Source: a virus. Taken from it: a stretch of 64,000 bases of DNA. Positions 32,482 to 40,549 of this stretch are shown in pieces (the stretch's first letter is position 1; each line of letters starts with the position of its first letter). The notes under the pieces are model-generated. The model was given only the letters and a program-made list of their open reading frames with translations, had not been told where the DNA came from and ran no database searches. The stretch is from positions 62,001 to 126,000 of the IMG/VR virus record IMGVR_UViG_3300042878_001826, one strand, 5' to 3'. The position numbers were made by a program, and so were the translations under genes.

Positions 32482-34755
32482 ATGCAACAAAATTCTGACC
32501 TTCTAAACGGAACAATACAAATATTCGACAAGTTCGATATTGGTGCGACACAATCTGGTGATTACAATTTCACACCTACATTTCCTTCTATAGGAAGTGA
32601 ATACATATTGACATTCGATAATCTGACGAATGTAATAAAGTTTGAGAAGTTTCAATACGACACGCTTGGAATGACAAGTGAAAGGTTCTTAAATAACTTT
32701 TATAGAATATCAAGAGACAAAACAAACTGGAGTGCATGGCTTCCTTTAAATAGGAATATTGAAAACTTTCCTGTAATCGATCCTAACGATCCACTTTACT
32801 TAGATATTAAATGGGTAAGAGCAGGAAGTTCTACTATAGGAACTATCAGACTTTTAGAATATGCAATCGAAGGCAAACTTAATAGAGTTGTAGTAGATGA
32901 CGGAAGTGTAGTTCAGGTTCCTCCTGGAAAGACTTTGATAATGAAAGCACCTTTTATCTATAAAGTATTCTCTGTAAACGATATTGAAATATTGTCTGGA
33001 TCAGACCTTTCTAATACAATAATAAAATACAGATACTCACAAGATAATGAAAGAACATGGTCTGAGTGGGAATTGTTCACAAAAGAAAACGTAACCACTA
33101 CAAGAATAAATCCTATTAGATTCTTTCAAGTAGAATATTCTATACACAACAACTCTGGCTCTAACATATCGATACAAGATATCAATATAATAGGTGATGT
33201 TCAAAATGTTAGTAAAGACTATTTCAAATCTAACCTTATGGGAATAAGAGAATGTTGTACTTCTAATATGACAGGATATACTGATGCTAATGGAAACTTC
33301 GTGGCTAGTACTGGTGCAAATGTTGGGGCTGGAGGAAATACACTTGGTGGAAGTGGAGTAGGTGGTGGTAGTGCATGTGCAACCGATGGTAATGGAAGTT
33401 CTCTTCCTAAGATGACAAGTGAGGACAAAGCAGGACTTTATAATCCCTATCAACAAAACACTGCTATGGATCTTCTTACTAAACTTAGTACGGACGCACA
33501 GGAAGTATTTGGACACGCGACTATATACTTCTGTACCGATCCTGATAAGAAAGGACAAGATCACACAATGCATGAGTATCAACTATTCAATGTAGTATGT
33601 GAAGGAAACATAAAAGTATCTGTTGATAATAATGCATTCCCGGATAGTCAGATAGTAATGAATCAATTTGATTTGAATCTATTTGAACAAATGGAAGTAC
33701 ATATAACGAAACAAGCATTCAAAGAAATATTTGGACCTCAAAGAAGACCTTCGAAAGAAGACTTTTTATATTTCTGTAATCTTAATAGAATGTATCAGGT
33801 AGATCACGCACAACAATTTAGAAACTTTAACAATGCTGCGGTGTACTACAAACTACATCTGAAAAAATACAGTCAAAAAGCAAACGTCAGGGCAGGTACT
33901 GCAGATATTGCAGATACACTTAAAAATCTTACTAAGAACACAACTCTTGATGAACTTATGGGAATCGAGATGGCTCAAGATAAAGCGGCCATCGCTAACA
34001 AAGACCAATACAAACCATTGACTAAAGATCCAATCAGATTGGAATACTTAGCTGAGATTGATAAAGAACTTATAGAAAATTCTAGTACTATTATATCTAG
34101 AGCAAACTACGACATGTCAAGTGTTGCATATAGAACCCCTGCAGTAAGATACAAAAATCTTGATGCTCAGTTGAAAGTATCTGATAATATAGGATTCTAT
34201 GTTTGGTTTAAACTTCAGAATTATATAAAAGATGAGTTATATAACTTGTTCCATTATTATGATGATACAAACTCTTTCGGTTGGAAAGCAGACATTGTAA
34301 ACGATGATATTGTATTTACTGCAAATGCAACTGAATATAGATACCATCTTAAAGGTAATCCAACAAACGATGTTATTGCATTAGACGAAGATACTTGGTA
34401 TTGCTATGCACTTAATGTGGATCAAAGAAACAGAGAAATGACTCAATGGATCTATAAGAGAGATATTTATGATGAGGATGAAGGAGCACAAGCACCTTCA
34501 ACAATACTACACAATGTTTATAGAGGTTCTCAGACAATCGTTCCATTTGAGTATGTAATCGAAGGAGACTATTGTAGTATCTTAGGTTCTGATATGAGAT
34601 TGACGAATGTTAGATTGTTCATAGAAACTATACCAGAAGGATATCATAATAAGATTCTTAACCAGTATATAATAAGAGACGACTCTAAGCATATGGTTTT
34701 TGCAGATAATGCAACAACAAGAATCTATCTACCGAACTTCCCGTACAACGAATAA
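32482..34755 (+). CDS. Large virion structural protein with Gly-rich linker
   Basis: 757 aa. Beta-rich N-terminal domains with two 'W-S-A/E-W' strand motifs ('NWSAWLPLNRN', 'TWSEWELFTKENVTTTR'), a Gly/Ser linker at about residues 275-305 ('GANVGAGGNTLGGSGVGGGS'), a helical middle ('YQVDHAQQFRNFNNAAVYY') and a lectin-like C-terminus ('IGFYVWFKLQNYI', 'DTWYCYALNVDQRNREM'). It has its own late-type promoter motif. The gene is a candidate tail or neck protein; exact role is not recognised. Confidence 0.6.
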   Translation: MQQNSDLLNGTIQIFDKFDIGATQSGDYNFTPTFPSIGSEYILTFDNLTNVIKFEKFQYDTLGMTSERFLNNFYRISRDKTNWSAWLPLNRNIENFPVIDPNDPLYLDIKWVRAGSSTIGTIRLLEYAIEGKLNRVVVDDGSVVQVPPGKTLIMKAPFIYKVFSVNDIEILSGSDLSNTIIKYRYSQDNERTWSEWELFTKENVTTTRINPIRFFQVEYSIHNNSGSNISIQDINIIGDVQNVSKDYFKSNLMGIRECCTSNMTGYTDANGNFVASTGANVGAGGNTLGGSGVGGGSACATDGNGSSLPKMTSEDKAGLYNPYQQNTAMDLLTKLSTDAQEVFGHATIYFCTDPDKKGQDHTMHEYQLFNVVCEGNIKVSVDNNAFPDSQIVMNQFDLNLFEQMEVHITKQAFKEIFGPQRRPSKEDFLYFCNLNRMYQVDHAQQFRNFNNAAVYYKLHLKKYSQKANVRAGTADIADTLKNLTKNTTLDELMGIEMAQDKAAIANKDQYKPLTKDPIRLEYLAEIDKELIENSSTIISRANYDMSSVAYRTPAVRYKNLDAQLKVSDNIGFYVWFKLQNYIKDELYNLFHYYDDTNSFGWKADIVNDDIVFTANATEYRYHLKGNPTNDVIALDEDTWYCYALNVDQRNREMTQWIYKRDIYDEDEGAQAPSTILHNVYRGSQTIVPFEYVIEGDYCSILGSDMRLTNVRLFIETIPEGYHNKILNQYIIRDDSKHMVFADNATTRIYLPNFPYNE

Positions 34756-35459
34756 TTTAGAGCTAGAAAATCATCAACTTCGTTTTTGTCGTGTGGTTCA
34801 AACTCTTCTAACTTTCTTTTTGCATACTGATCTGCTTGGCCCCTGTTTATCTTTTTTATAAACTCTGGTCTGGTTTTACAGAAGTAATGGTTTATCTGTG
34901 CAATATCTATATCACCTTTAAAGTTGACTGGTCCAAAAACCTCATTAAGATTAGTGTCGTTCAACATTACATTTGGATAATGTGGATTTACCATCTTTAC
35001 ACCAAATCGTTTCAACTTCAAAATCGTTTTTATATGTTTGTTTTTATCAATCTGTCTCTTTGTGAATCTTTCTAATAGACTGGTGTTTTCTGAAATCTCC
35101 TTATGTCCGTTGCTACCAAACATTACCCAGTTGATTGCGATTCCGTTTTCAACGTTATCATACTCATTTAAAAAATCTTTTATATTATCGTGTTTCTTTA
35201 AAACAATGAATTCATCCACGTCTATGAACGCGGCCCAATCGTAGTCGTATCTGAATCTTTCTATGAATGTGTTGTATGCAGGTATTTGTTTTCTATCACC
35301 ATCAAACTCTATGTTGGTGACTATATCGTCTTTGACTTTACAACGCCAATTATTTTCAAAGACAAATATGTTGTCAAATCCTAATTTCTTATGGTATTCA
35401 ATCCATTCTTTGATGTATTCGTCTTCGTCTTTTGCTATACAAACTAATGCGACTTTCAT
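34725..35459 (-). CDS. GT92-like (DUF23) glycosyltransferase
   Basis: 244 aa. 'KVALVCIAKDEDEYIKEWIE' and 'LGFDNIFVFENN' at the start, 'DWAAFIDVDEFIVL' (DxD metal site) and 'GIAINWVMFGSNGHK' are the signatures of GT92/Glyco_tranf_2_4. The 3' end overlaps the convergent structural gene by 31 bases. It could transfer galactose or a related sugar, perhaps to a virion protein; acceptor unknown. Confidence 0.75.
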   Translation of the reverse strand: MKVALVCIAKDEDEYIKEWIEYHKKLGFDNIFVFENNWRCKVKDDIVTNIEFDGDRKQIPAYNTFIERFRYDYDWAAFIDVDEFIVLKKHDNIKDFLNEYDNVENGIAINWVMFGSNGHKEISENTSLLERFTKRQIDKNKHIKTILKLKRFGVKMVNPHYPNVMLNDTNLNEVFGPVNFKGDIDIAQINHYFCKTRPEFIKKINRGQADQYAKRKLEEFEPHDKNEVDDFLALNYSLYGKFGR

Positions 35460-35461
35460 TG

Positions 35462-35632
35462 TTAGCCGGCATTGTTTTTTTGATTTCTTATTCTCCAGTT
35501 TTCTAAATCTCTTTCCATAAACTTTCTGATTCTTTTAGAAATGTTTATTGAGTTTTCGTCACAGAACTTTCTGTATTCTTCCAGAAGTTTGTCTGGTAAT
35601 CTTAGTGAAAACATCTTGTCTTTCGCGGCCAT
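35462..35632 (-). CDS. Ribbon-helix-helix (CopG/MetJ-type) DNA-binding protein
   Basis: 56 aa. 'KDKMFSLRLPDKLLEEYRKF' has the ribbon strand and first helix, 'ENSINISKRIRKFMERDL' the second helix, the standard RHH arrangement. Such small proteins act as dimeric repressors. It sits just upstream of the GT92 gene (two bases) and may control it or other early genes. TATATTTG promoter box 31 bases upstream. Confidence 0.75.
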   Translation of the reverse strand: MAAKDKMFSLRLPDKLLEEYRKFCDENSINISKRIRKFMERDLENWRIRNQKNNAG

Positions 35633-35663
35633 AAAATGTATATGCTATTTTTACTTATATATA

Positions 35664-35671
35664 CAAATATA
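35664..35671 (-). promoter_or_regulatory. Bacteroidota-type -7 box TATATTTG
   Basis: Minus-strand TATATTTG, 31 bases before the ATG at 35632. Confidence 0.6.
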
Positions 35672-35679
35672 TGCTGGTC

Positions 35680-36021
35680 CTATATTGTTTTTTCTACGTA
35701 AGTTACTATTTCACCGGTACTGAATCCTTTTTCGATTAGAAGTGTTAGAGAAGCATCTTTGCACCAAGCGTAGACTGTATATCCTTTGTAGTTTTCGTTG
35801 ACGTATTCCCATCTGGTTTCCCAAAGTTTTCTGTAGATTCCTTTTCTCCTGTGATCTTCGTCAACCCAAGCATCCAGGAATTTTATTCGTTTGTTGTTTT
35901 CTAAGGTCATAAAGATATGTCCTATTGCCTCTCCTCCATCTCCTTCGTACGCCATCCACATTTCGAGGTTCTGTGCATTCGTCTTAAGCCTAATTATTTT
36001 AAGGCCTGTATTCTCTCCCAT
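35680..36021 (-). CDS. GNAT-family acetyltransferase
   Basis: 113 aa. 'KFLDAWVDEDHRRKGIYRKL' is the GNAT motif A acetyl-CoA loop (R-x-x-G-x/I), and 'DASLTLLIEKGFSTGEIV' the final motif. Minimal size for the fold. Transfers acetyl from acetyl-CoA to an unknown amine. Preceded by an AATATATA motif (36038-36046) that might be its promoter. Confidence 0.7.
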   Translation of the reverse strand: MGENTGLKIIRLKTNAQNLEMWMAYEGDGGEAIGHIFMTLENNKRIKFLDAWVDEDHRRKGIYRKLWETRWEYVNENYKGYTVYAWCKDASLTLLIEKGFSTGEIVTYVEKTI

Positions 36022-36071
36022 CTATTCTACAGATTATTTTCCTATAATCTATATATTAATATAAAACAAAA

Positions 36072-36095
36072 AAAAGCAGCCAAACGACTGCTTTT
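36072..36095 (-). terminator. Intrinsic terminator
   Basis: AAAAGCAG-CCAAACGA-CTGCTTTT with a T-run on the minus strand, after the 27-aa membrane peptide gene. Confidence 0.7.
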
Positions 36096-36113
36096 GTTGA
36101 TTTATTTGGATTA

Positions 36114-36197
36114 TTATATTGCTAAGAATACCATTGTTGCTACTAAGACAACACCAATAACTGTGGAGTAGATGTCATTTTTATCAAAATACATCAT
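36114..36197 (-). CDS. 27-residue single-span membrane peptide
   Basis: Encodes MMYFDKNDIYSTVIGVVLVA plus TMVFLAI: a short polar lead and one hydrophobic helix. Start 2 bases after the preceding gene's stop (36199) and stop just before a terminator, which supports it being real. Tiny holin- or toxin-like peptides have such a form, but the length is too short to assign a role. Confidence 0.45.
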   Translation of the reverse strand: MMYFDKNDIYSTVIGVVLVATMVFLAI

Positions 36198-36198
36198 A

Positions 36199-36354
36199 TT
36201 ATTTTCCGTTTATAGTTTGACAAAATAGAACTGGTGTTACTTCTTTTGATTTCATCTCTAAGTATTCATCCATTGAGAATCCTTCTGGTAAGTTTTCTAA
36301 ATCGTATCCGTATTCGTTTTGTAAATCGATAACTAAGTCTTTGATGCGTCCCAT
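36199..36354 (-). CDS. Small hypothetical protein
   Basis: 51 aa, acidic, helical ('MGRIKDLVIDLQNEYGYDLE', 'GFSMDEYLEMKSKEV'). Transcribed from the TATATTTG box at 36380, with a terminator after the next small gene: a two-gene unit. No function recognised. Confidence 0.6.
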   Translation of the reverse strand: MGRIKDLVIDLQNEYGYDLENLPEGFSMDEYLEMKSKEVTPVLFCQTINGK

Positions 36355-36379
36355 AATATATTGTTTTAAGTTTGTTTTA

Positions 36380-36387
36380 CAAATATA
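36380..36387 (-). promoter_or_regulatory. Bacteroidota-type -7 box TATATTTG
   Basis: Minus-strand TATATTTG, 25 bases before the ATG at 36354. Confidence 0.65.
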
Positions 36388-36398
36388 AGGACAATATT

Positions 36399-37055
36399 CT
36401 ATTTGTACAACTTTAAACCAGCATCAATTGAAGAAGAAACGTCCATTTCGCAATATTCTTTTATTTCTTCTAGTCTACCAGTATGATAGTATTCGTGTAC
36501 TAATGATCCATCCATTTTAGTTTTAGGACTTGCAACTCCCAACTCATAACACATTTCGTCAAACGAGAAAGCATAAGCAAACTTTTGTTTCCAATCATCA
36601 GCCATATCTACGACTCTCATTTCCCACGGTTTCTTTTCGTAAGGACGAATCATATCAGCAGGTGTGATTTCGTATTTGTGTAGTTTGTGAAGTATCCAGG
36701 GAATGTCAAAGTAGTTTATTCTGAATCCTGATAGATTAAAACTTTTTTGTCCAATCTTTTTTAGTAAGTCGTTAAAACTTTCAACGATATATCTTTCATC
36801 AGTACCATGAAAGCTTCTAATCTGTTTCTGACCGTTACCATCTACGTATCCAAAAGATATACAACAGATTCTACCATAGGTAGACATTATTCCGGATTGG
36901 TCTAAGTAAGAATCTTCAAGTGTAAACTTTTGATCCCAACCCATTCTTTTCCATTTACCTTCAAAAAGGTTTGCACCACGTTCGTCGTGTGCTTTAAAAT
37001 CAGCGAAGCTTTTGTACTCGCCAGTTGTTTCGATATCAAACATAAATAATTCCAT
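36399..37055 (-). CDS. DEDDy 3'-5' exonuclease (PolB-exonuclease-like)
   Basis: 218 aa. 'MFDIETTGEY' holds the first acidic pair (Asp7, Glu9); 'FRINYFDIPWILHKL' the second Asp; 'EIKEYCEMDVSSSIDAG' the Y-x3-D of exo III, defining the DEDDy class. It resembles the stand-alone exonuclease domain of family B polymerases. It degrades single-stranded 3' ends; a role in repair or replication is inferred. A terminator and the Dam gene precede it on the same strand. Confidence 0.8.
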   Translation of the reverse strand: MELFMFDIETTGEYKSFADFKAHDERGANLFEGKWKRMGWDQKFTLEDSYLDQSGIMSTYGRICCISFGYVDGNGQKQIRSFHGTDERYIVESFNDLLKKIGQKSFNLSGFRINYFDIPWILHKLHKYEITPADMIRPYEKKPWEMRVVDMADDWKQKFAYAFSFDEMCYELGVASPKTKMDGSLVHEYYHTGRLEEIKEYCEMDVSSSIDAGLKLYK

Positions 37056-37067
37056 ATGTATTATATG

Positions 37068-37094
37068 AAAAAAGAGAGCAAATGCTCTCTTTTT
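37068..37094 (-). terminator. Intrinsic terminator after dam
   Basis: AAAAGAGAGCA-AA-TGCTCTCTTTT, immediately after the dam stop. Confidence 0.85.
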
Positions 37095-37095
37095 A

Positions 37096-37938
37096 TTATG
37101 CTTTTATCATAAGTACTTCTGTTGCAGCTTTGGCTTCAAACCCATCATCTGTTTTCTTTCTTCGACCCGCCGTATATGTTATAGGGAATGTCGTGATAGT
37201 ATAGTTCTCAGATCTTTCATTAATCCATTGAGTACCATCGTCTCTGTTACAAATGAAAACCAACCCTTCCACATTTCTACTAAGGTCAAGTAGTTCTTCA
37301 AACTCTTTGTCTCCCCAACCAGTTCCGTACTTAGTGAAACTATCTCTGTATGGTGGATCGAAGAAAGTGAACTCACTATAAGGACAGTTTTTCCAATCAC
37401 CACAAAGAATCTCTGTGTTTTGTAATAACTTATTCCATTCAAGAATGTTATCGTAATCAAAACAAGTTTCTTTTTGAGTAAGAAGTCCAGAAGGAGTTCC
37501 GAATCTGTTATTAGTGTTTTGATTTATCTGCCAGATTCCGTTGAATCCTGTCTTCATTAAAAAGTAAAGTGCTGCAGACTCTTCTAGTTTAGACCACTTT
37601 TGGAAGTCATAAGCATGTTCTAATCTTATTTCATAGTAAAGTTTCTTTCTGTCTTCTTTAGTCAAAGGAATAAATCTTTTGTCATAACCTTTAAGAATCT
37701 CTATGAAACCCAATGGATCGCTTTTAACTGATTTGTAAATCTCGATGATACCTTCATTGGCATCGTTTATGTAGCATTTTTCGGGTGCGAAGTTTTGCTG
37801 AACATAAATATACATTGCTCCACCACCAAAGAACGGCTCTGAGTAAGTGCTTACTTTTTCTGGCATGTGTGCAAGATAATTCTTAATCATCTTGTTCTTA
37901 CCGCCGGCCCACATAAATAATGGTTTTACTACTTTCAT
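37096..37938 (-). CDS. dam: Dam-type DNA N6-adenine methyltransferase (D12 class)
   Basis: 280 aa, near the usual 260-290. 'PLFMWAGGKNKMIKNYL' is the amino-terminal D12 signature, 'EPFFGGGAMYIYV' the SAM-binding F-x-G-x-G motif, 'DPPY' at 194-197 the catalytic motif IV. It methylates adenine, GATC being the usual D12 target, with other adenine sites also known. It is expressed separately from the EcoRI-like nuclease 0.7 kb upstream, with its own AT-rich promoter region and terminator. Protection against host GATC enzymes, or against its own nuclease, are both possible. Confidence 0.92.
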   Translation of the reverse strand: MKVVKPLFMWAGGKNKMIKNYLAHMPEKVSTYSEPFFGGGAMYIYVQQNFAPEKCYINDANEGIIEIYKSVKSDPLGFIEILKGYDKRFIPLTKEDRKKLYYEIRLEHAYDFQKWSKLEESAALYFLMKTGFNGIWQINQNTNNRFGTPSGLLTQKETCFDYDNILEWNKLLQNTEILCGDWKNCPYSEFTFFDPPYRDSFTKYGTGWGDKEFEELLDLSRNVEGLVFICNRDDGTQWINERSENYTITTFPITYTAGRRKKTDDGFEAKAATEVLMIKA

Positions 37939-37980
37939 ATATTGTTATATTTTTATATCTATTTTATATATAAAAAACAG

Positions 37981-38005
37981 AAAAGTCCTCTATTTGAGGA
38001 CTTTT
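37981..38005 (-). terminator. Intrinsic terminator after the EcoRI-like cassette
   Basis: AAAAGTCCTC-TATTT-GAGGACTTTT, just after the stop at 38032. Confidence 0.85.
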
Positions 38006-38031
38006 ATTATTAGTGGTTGGTTATTATTATT

Positions 38032-38628
38032 TTAAAATATAAGAGTTGATACATTTTTATAGTGTTTGAGTTGTATTTTTTCCTCGATAGTATTGTTATT
38101 TCTTAGTATATTATCTTTTTGATGTTCTTCTTTAGTTACACCAATAGTAATCCATAACCATAGATTTTCATATAACCAAACTTCTTTCATATATTCAATT
38201 AAGCTTATTGTGGATTCATTATCTAAATATCCTTTTTCGTTGACAATAGTTAATAAATCTTTACCTAATAAAGAAATAGAAGCTTTTTCAAACTCATTAT
38301 GTACATATCTACCAATTCCTACGGCACCTATAAGGTGGTCCCATGTAATATCTTTTGACAAAAGATTTTTTGCAGCACTTGTTCTTATACCAGATTTTAT
38401 ACCAGTAGTACCAGTTCCTATACCATCGTATCCAAAATTTCCTTTGAGCCAAGTATTTGAAACATTGTTATCTGTTTGTCTTATCTGTAATAAAAGATGT
38501 TCTAAAGCCCAACCAAATAGTGTTTTACATTTTTCTTTATTGGTGAATCCAATAAACTCTTTTGTTTGAGACTTTTTCTCCCAAAACAAATCTCTTTTAT
38601 TATTATTAAAACAAGTTATAATATCCAT
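38032..38628 (-). CDS. Hypothetical partner of the EcoRI-like nuclease
   Basis: 198 aa, no recognised family. 'WLKGNFGYDGIGTGTTGIKS' is a Gly-rich loop and 'DHLIGAVGIGRYVHNEFEKA' a helical segment; the C-terminal third is helical. It begins one base after the nuclease stop and shares its promoter and terminator, so the two form one operon. A partner, specificity subunit or immunity role is possible but unproven. Confidence 0.55.
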   Translation of the reverse strand: MDIITCFNNNKRDLFWEKKSQTKEFIGFTNKEKCKTLFGWALEHLLLQIRQTDNNVSNTWLKGNFGYDGIGTGTTGIKSGIRTSAAKNLLSKDITWDHLIGAVGIGRYVHNEFEKASISLLGKDLLTIVNEKGYLDNESTISLIEYMKEVWLYENLWLWITIGVTKEEHQKDNILRNNNTIEEKIQLKHYKNVSTLIF

Positions 38629-38629
38629 T

Positions 38630-39196
38630 TTATTTTACTTTTTCAATCGCCATTAAGATGATTTGTTTCAATGTAGATTTTACATAGTCAAAGTCAAAGT
38701 CAGTTTCAGATAAGAAGATAGAAAAGTTATCCATTCCGTAACCTTCGTTTGCTTTTTCTCTGATTGTGTTGTACTCACCTTCAACTGCGATGTGTAATGT
38801 GTTCCAGATTGGTCCGTTTACTGCAGTTCCTTTACCCGTACCAAAAGTTACATAAAGAATATCTTTGTTACAAGCTCTTGCGATGAATGGGTTTTTATAC
38901 CATCTTTCGATTGCGTTTCCACGCTCACCTTGTTTTTTAGCTTCTGATGCAAAGATTGGTAGGCCGTTGAAAAGCCAAATACCACCATCTGGTGCACAAG
39001 CACCAACACCACCACAGATTTGATCTTTTCTTAATTTTGCTTGGTATGTTAAACCTGGAATAGTTGCTTTCAATTCTTCGAACAACTCTTTGTTTGCAGT
39101 CTTAACTTGTTTGTCGATAAGTTTAGACTCTACAGAGCTTGCTACTGTACCTGGTTGTATTCCGCCTTTTTTCTTTGCTGTTGCTATTTCTGTCAT
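38630..39196 (-). CDS. EcoRI-family restriction endonuclease (compact form)
   Basis: 188 aa. 'APDGGIWLFNGLPIFASEAK' gives the PD...ExK active site (Asp70, Glu85, Lys87), and is followed by 'KQGERGNAIERWYKNPFIAR'. In EcoRI the same order is PDGGI...VAEAKHQG...AGNAIERSHKN, where the G-N-A-I-E-R stretch contacts GAATTC. About 20 residues between EAK-QG and GNAIER are deleted here, and the protein is about 90 residues shorter than EcoRI. It starts from a TATATTTG promoter and is followed by one gene and a terminator. No adjoining dedicated methylase; Dam is 0.7 kb away. Confidence 0.8.
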   Translation of the reverse strand: MTEIATAKKKGGIQPGTVASSVESKLIDKQVKTANKELFEELKATIPGLTYQAKLRKDQICGGVGACAPDGGIWLFNGLPIFASEAKKQGERGNAIERWYKNPFIARACNKDILYVTFGTGKGTAVNGPIWNTLHIAVEGEYNTIREKANEGYGMDNFSIFLSETDFDFDYVKSTLKQIILMAIEKVK

Positions 39197-39216
39197 AGTT
39201 GTCGTCGTTTGTTTTA

Positions 39217-39224
39217 CAAATATA
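39217..39224 (-). promoter_or_regulatory. Bacteroidota-type -7 box TATATTTG
   Basis: Minus-strand TATATTTG, 20 bases before the ATG of the EcoRI-like gene at 39196. Confidence 0.65.
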
Positions 39225-39265
39225 AGAATTATTTATTGATAAAACTATTTTTTTATAAATTATTA

Positions 39266-39970
39266 TTATTTATTTTTTATCAATTTACATTTACCATATC
39301 GTGGATTCTTACTTAGCATTTCTGCAAATAGTTCAAACTCTAATTCGATTGTAGGTATATTTATGAATAGTTCTGTATCTACCTTTATCTCATTTTTCTT
39401 ACATAGTCTAAAATCTTCAAAAAACTTATGTAATACTCTTTCGATTATAGAATAGTCTTCACATTCTATTCTCATAATCTCTTCTAAATTAAAAACACCA
39501 TATCTATGATCTTTTGATAGTTCTGATAGTCGCTGAGTGATGTTTTTAGTTTTTCCGACTTTATAAGTATCGTTGAAAGATTTACTTTTTAAAAGATATA
39601 CAATACCAAAAGTATCGACATTTTCTTCTATATCAATATTTTCTATAACAACGTCAATATTTTCTTCTTCTTCTTTGTTACTCTCTAAGTAGAATTTCTT
39701 ACCAAGTTCCGTTATATTATGTTTATTTAACGAACCTTTTTCTTTTGAGGTTTCAACAAGTGTTGGTATTGATATAATTCCTCTACCCATCTCTGCGTAG
39801 ATTTGTTGTCTTAATTCTTTTTCTGTTTTTTCACTACCTTTTGATATATAATAAACTCTCTTTTCATCAACCTTTTCAGTACATTCATCGTAGAATTTAT
39901 CTACTATTTCACTTGTTGATAATGTTCCGTTTAAAAATAACGATTTTATTATAAAGTCTTTTTTAGTCAT
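39266..39970 (-). CDS. GIY-YIG / T5orf172-type nuclease-domain protein with winged-helix N-terminus
   Basis: 234 aa. Residues 1-90 look like a winged helix ('KDFIIKSLFLNGTLSTSEIV'), followed by an acidic linker. Then 'GIVYLLKSKSFNDTYKVGKT' begins a GIY-YIG fold (G-x-V-Y-L-L, Y-K-V-G-x-T, R-L-x-x-L), with 'IIERVLHKFFEDFR' providing the E-x-x-L-H helix of the T5orf172/MUG113 subclass. Its DNA-cutting ability depends on residues not fully recognised. Could be a homing-type or restriction nuclease. Confidence 0.7.
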   Translation of the reverse strand: MTKKDFIIKSLFLNGTLSTSEIVDKFYDECTEKVDEKRVYYISKGSEKTEKELRQQIYAEMGRGIISIPTLVETSKEKGSLNKHNITELGKKFYLESNKEEEENIDVVIENIDIEENVDTFGIVYLLKSKSFNDTYKVGKTKNITQRLSELSKDHRYGVFNLEEIMRIECEDYSIIERVLHKFFEDFRLCKKNEIKVDTELFINIPTIELEFELFAEMLSKNPRYGKCKLIKNK

Positions 39971-39997
39971 AATATATTTTTTTTATAAATATACTGA

Positions 39998-40504
39998 TTA
40001 TTTCAATATACTATTTATTTTGTCCTCTCTAATATCAATAAAATGTTTATTGAACTCAGTCACAGTTGAGTAAACTCTTCCTCCTTTATCATCAAATATG
40101 ATGGCATCATCTTTACCAAAGAAAGAATCATATATGATTACATAGTTGTATTGTATCGTCTCGTAGAAGTCATATCCACCCTTTGCTCTAGGTTCTTCAT
40201 TCTTAAATCTCTTTATACAAACACATATTCTGGCATCATATGTTTTTCCACCAGTTGTGTATTTCTCAATCTTTAACTTTCTTTTCTTTAATATTTGTAT
40301 CTTATTAAAGTCAATCAGTCGATGATGTATTATCTTTCTTTCTTTTTGAAACTGCTTTACAAAAGACTCGGTATCTAATCCTTTTGATTTTGAAAAATTC
40401 TCTGGTGAGAACTTGAAGACTTCTTGTAATAGATTATGGTTACCCTTACGTATCTCTACGGTCTTGAGCATCTCAATCCATTTGTTATAGTCTTCTAATG
40501 TCAT
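39998..40504 (-). CDS. Hypothetical protein
   Basis: 168 aa. 'YKNWIEML'-like helix at the start, then 'RLIDFNKIQILKKRKLKIEK' and strands 'YNYVIIYDSFFGKDDAIIFD'. The strand-rich C-terminal half may be an enzyme core. Preceded by an AT-rich CATATATAA leader. No family recognised. Confidence 0.55.
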   Translation of the reverse strand: MTLEDYNKWIEMLKTVEIRKGNHNLLQEVFKFSPENFSKSKGLDTESFVKQFQKERKIIHHRLIDFNKIQILKKRKLKIEKYTTGGKTYDARICVCIKRFKNEEPRAKGGYDFYETIQYNYVIIYDSFFGKDDAIIFDDKGGRVYSTVTEFNKHFIDIREDKINSILK

Positions 40505-40521
40505 ATCTTTTATATATGAAA

Positions 40522-40549
40522 AAAGTTCTTATGTTATCATAAGAACTTT
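40522..40549 (-). terminator. Intrinsic terminator overlapping the HAD gene stop
   Basis: 12-bp stem AAAGTTCTTATG-TTAT-CATAAGAACTTT followed by T on the minus strand; the stop of the HAD gene (40537) lies inside the stem. Confidence 0.85.

Noticed and set aside
33037-33582. 181-codon minus-strand frame within the structural gene
   Set aside because: Composition is random and Thr/Ser/Cys-rich opposite the Gly/Ser linker; no start context.
37096-39196. Dam as the cognate methylase of the EcoRI-like nuclease
   Set aside because: Not asserted. Dam belongs to the D12 class that usually recognises GATC and has its own promoter and terminator; GAATTC is common in the window. It may protect but there is no direct evidence.
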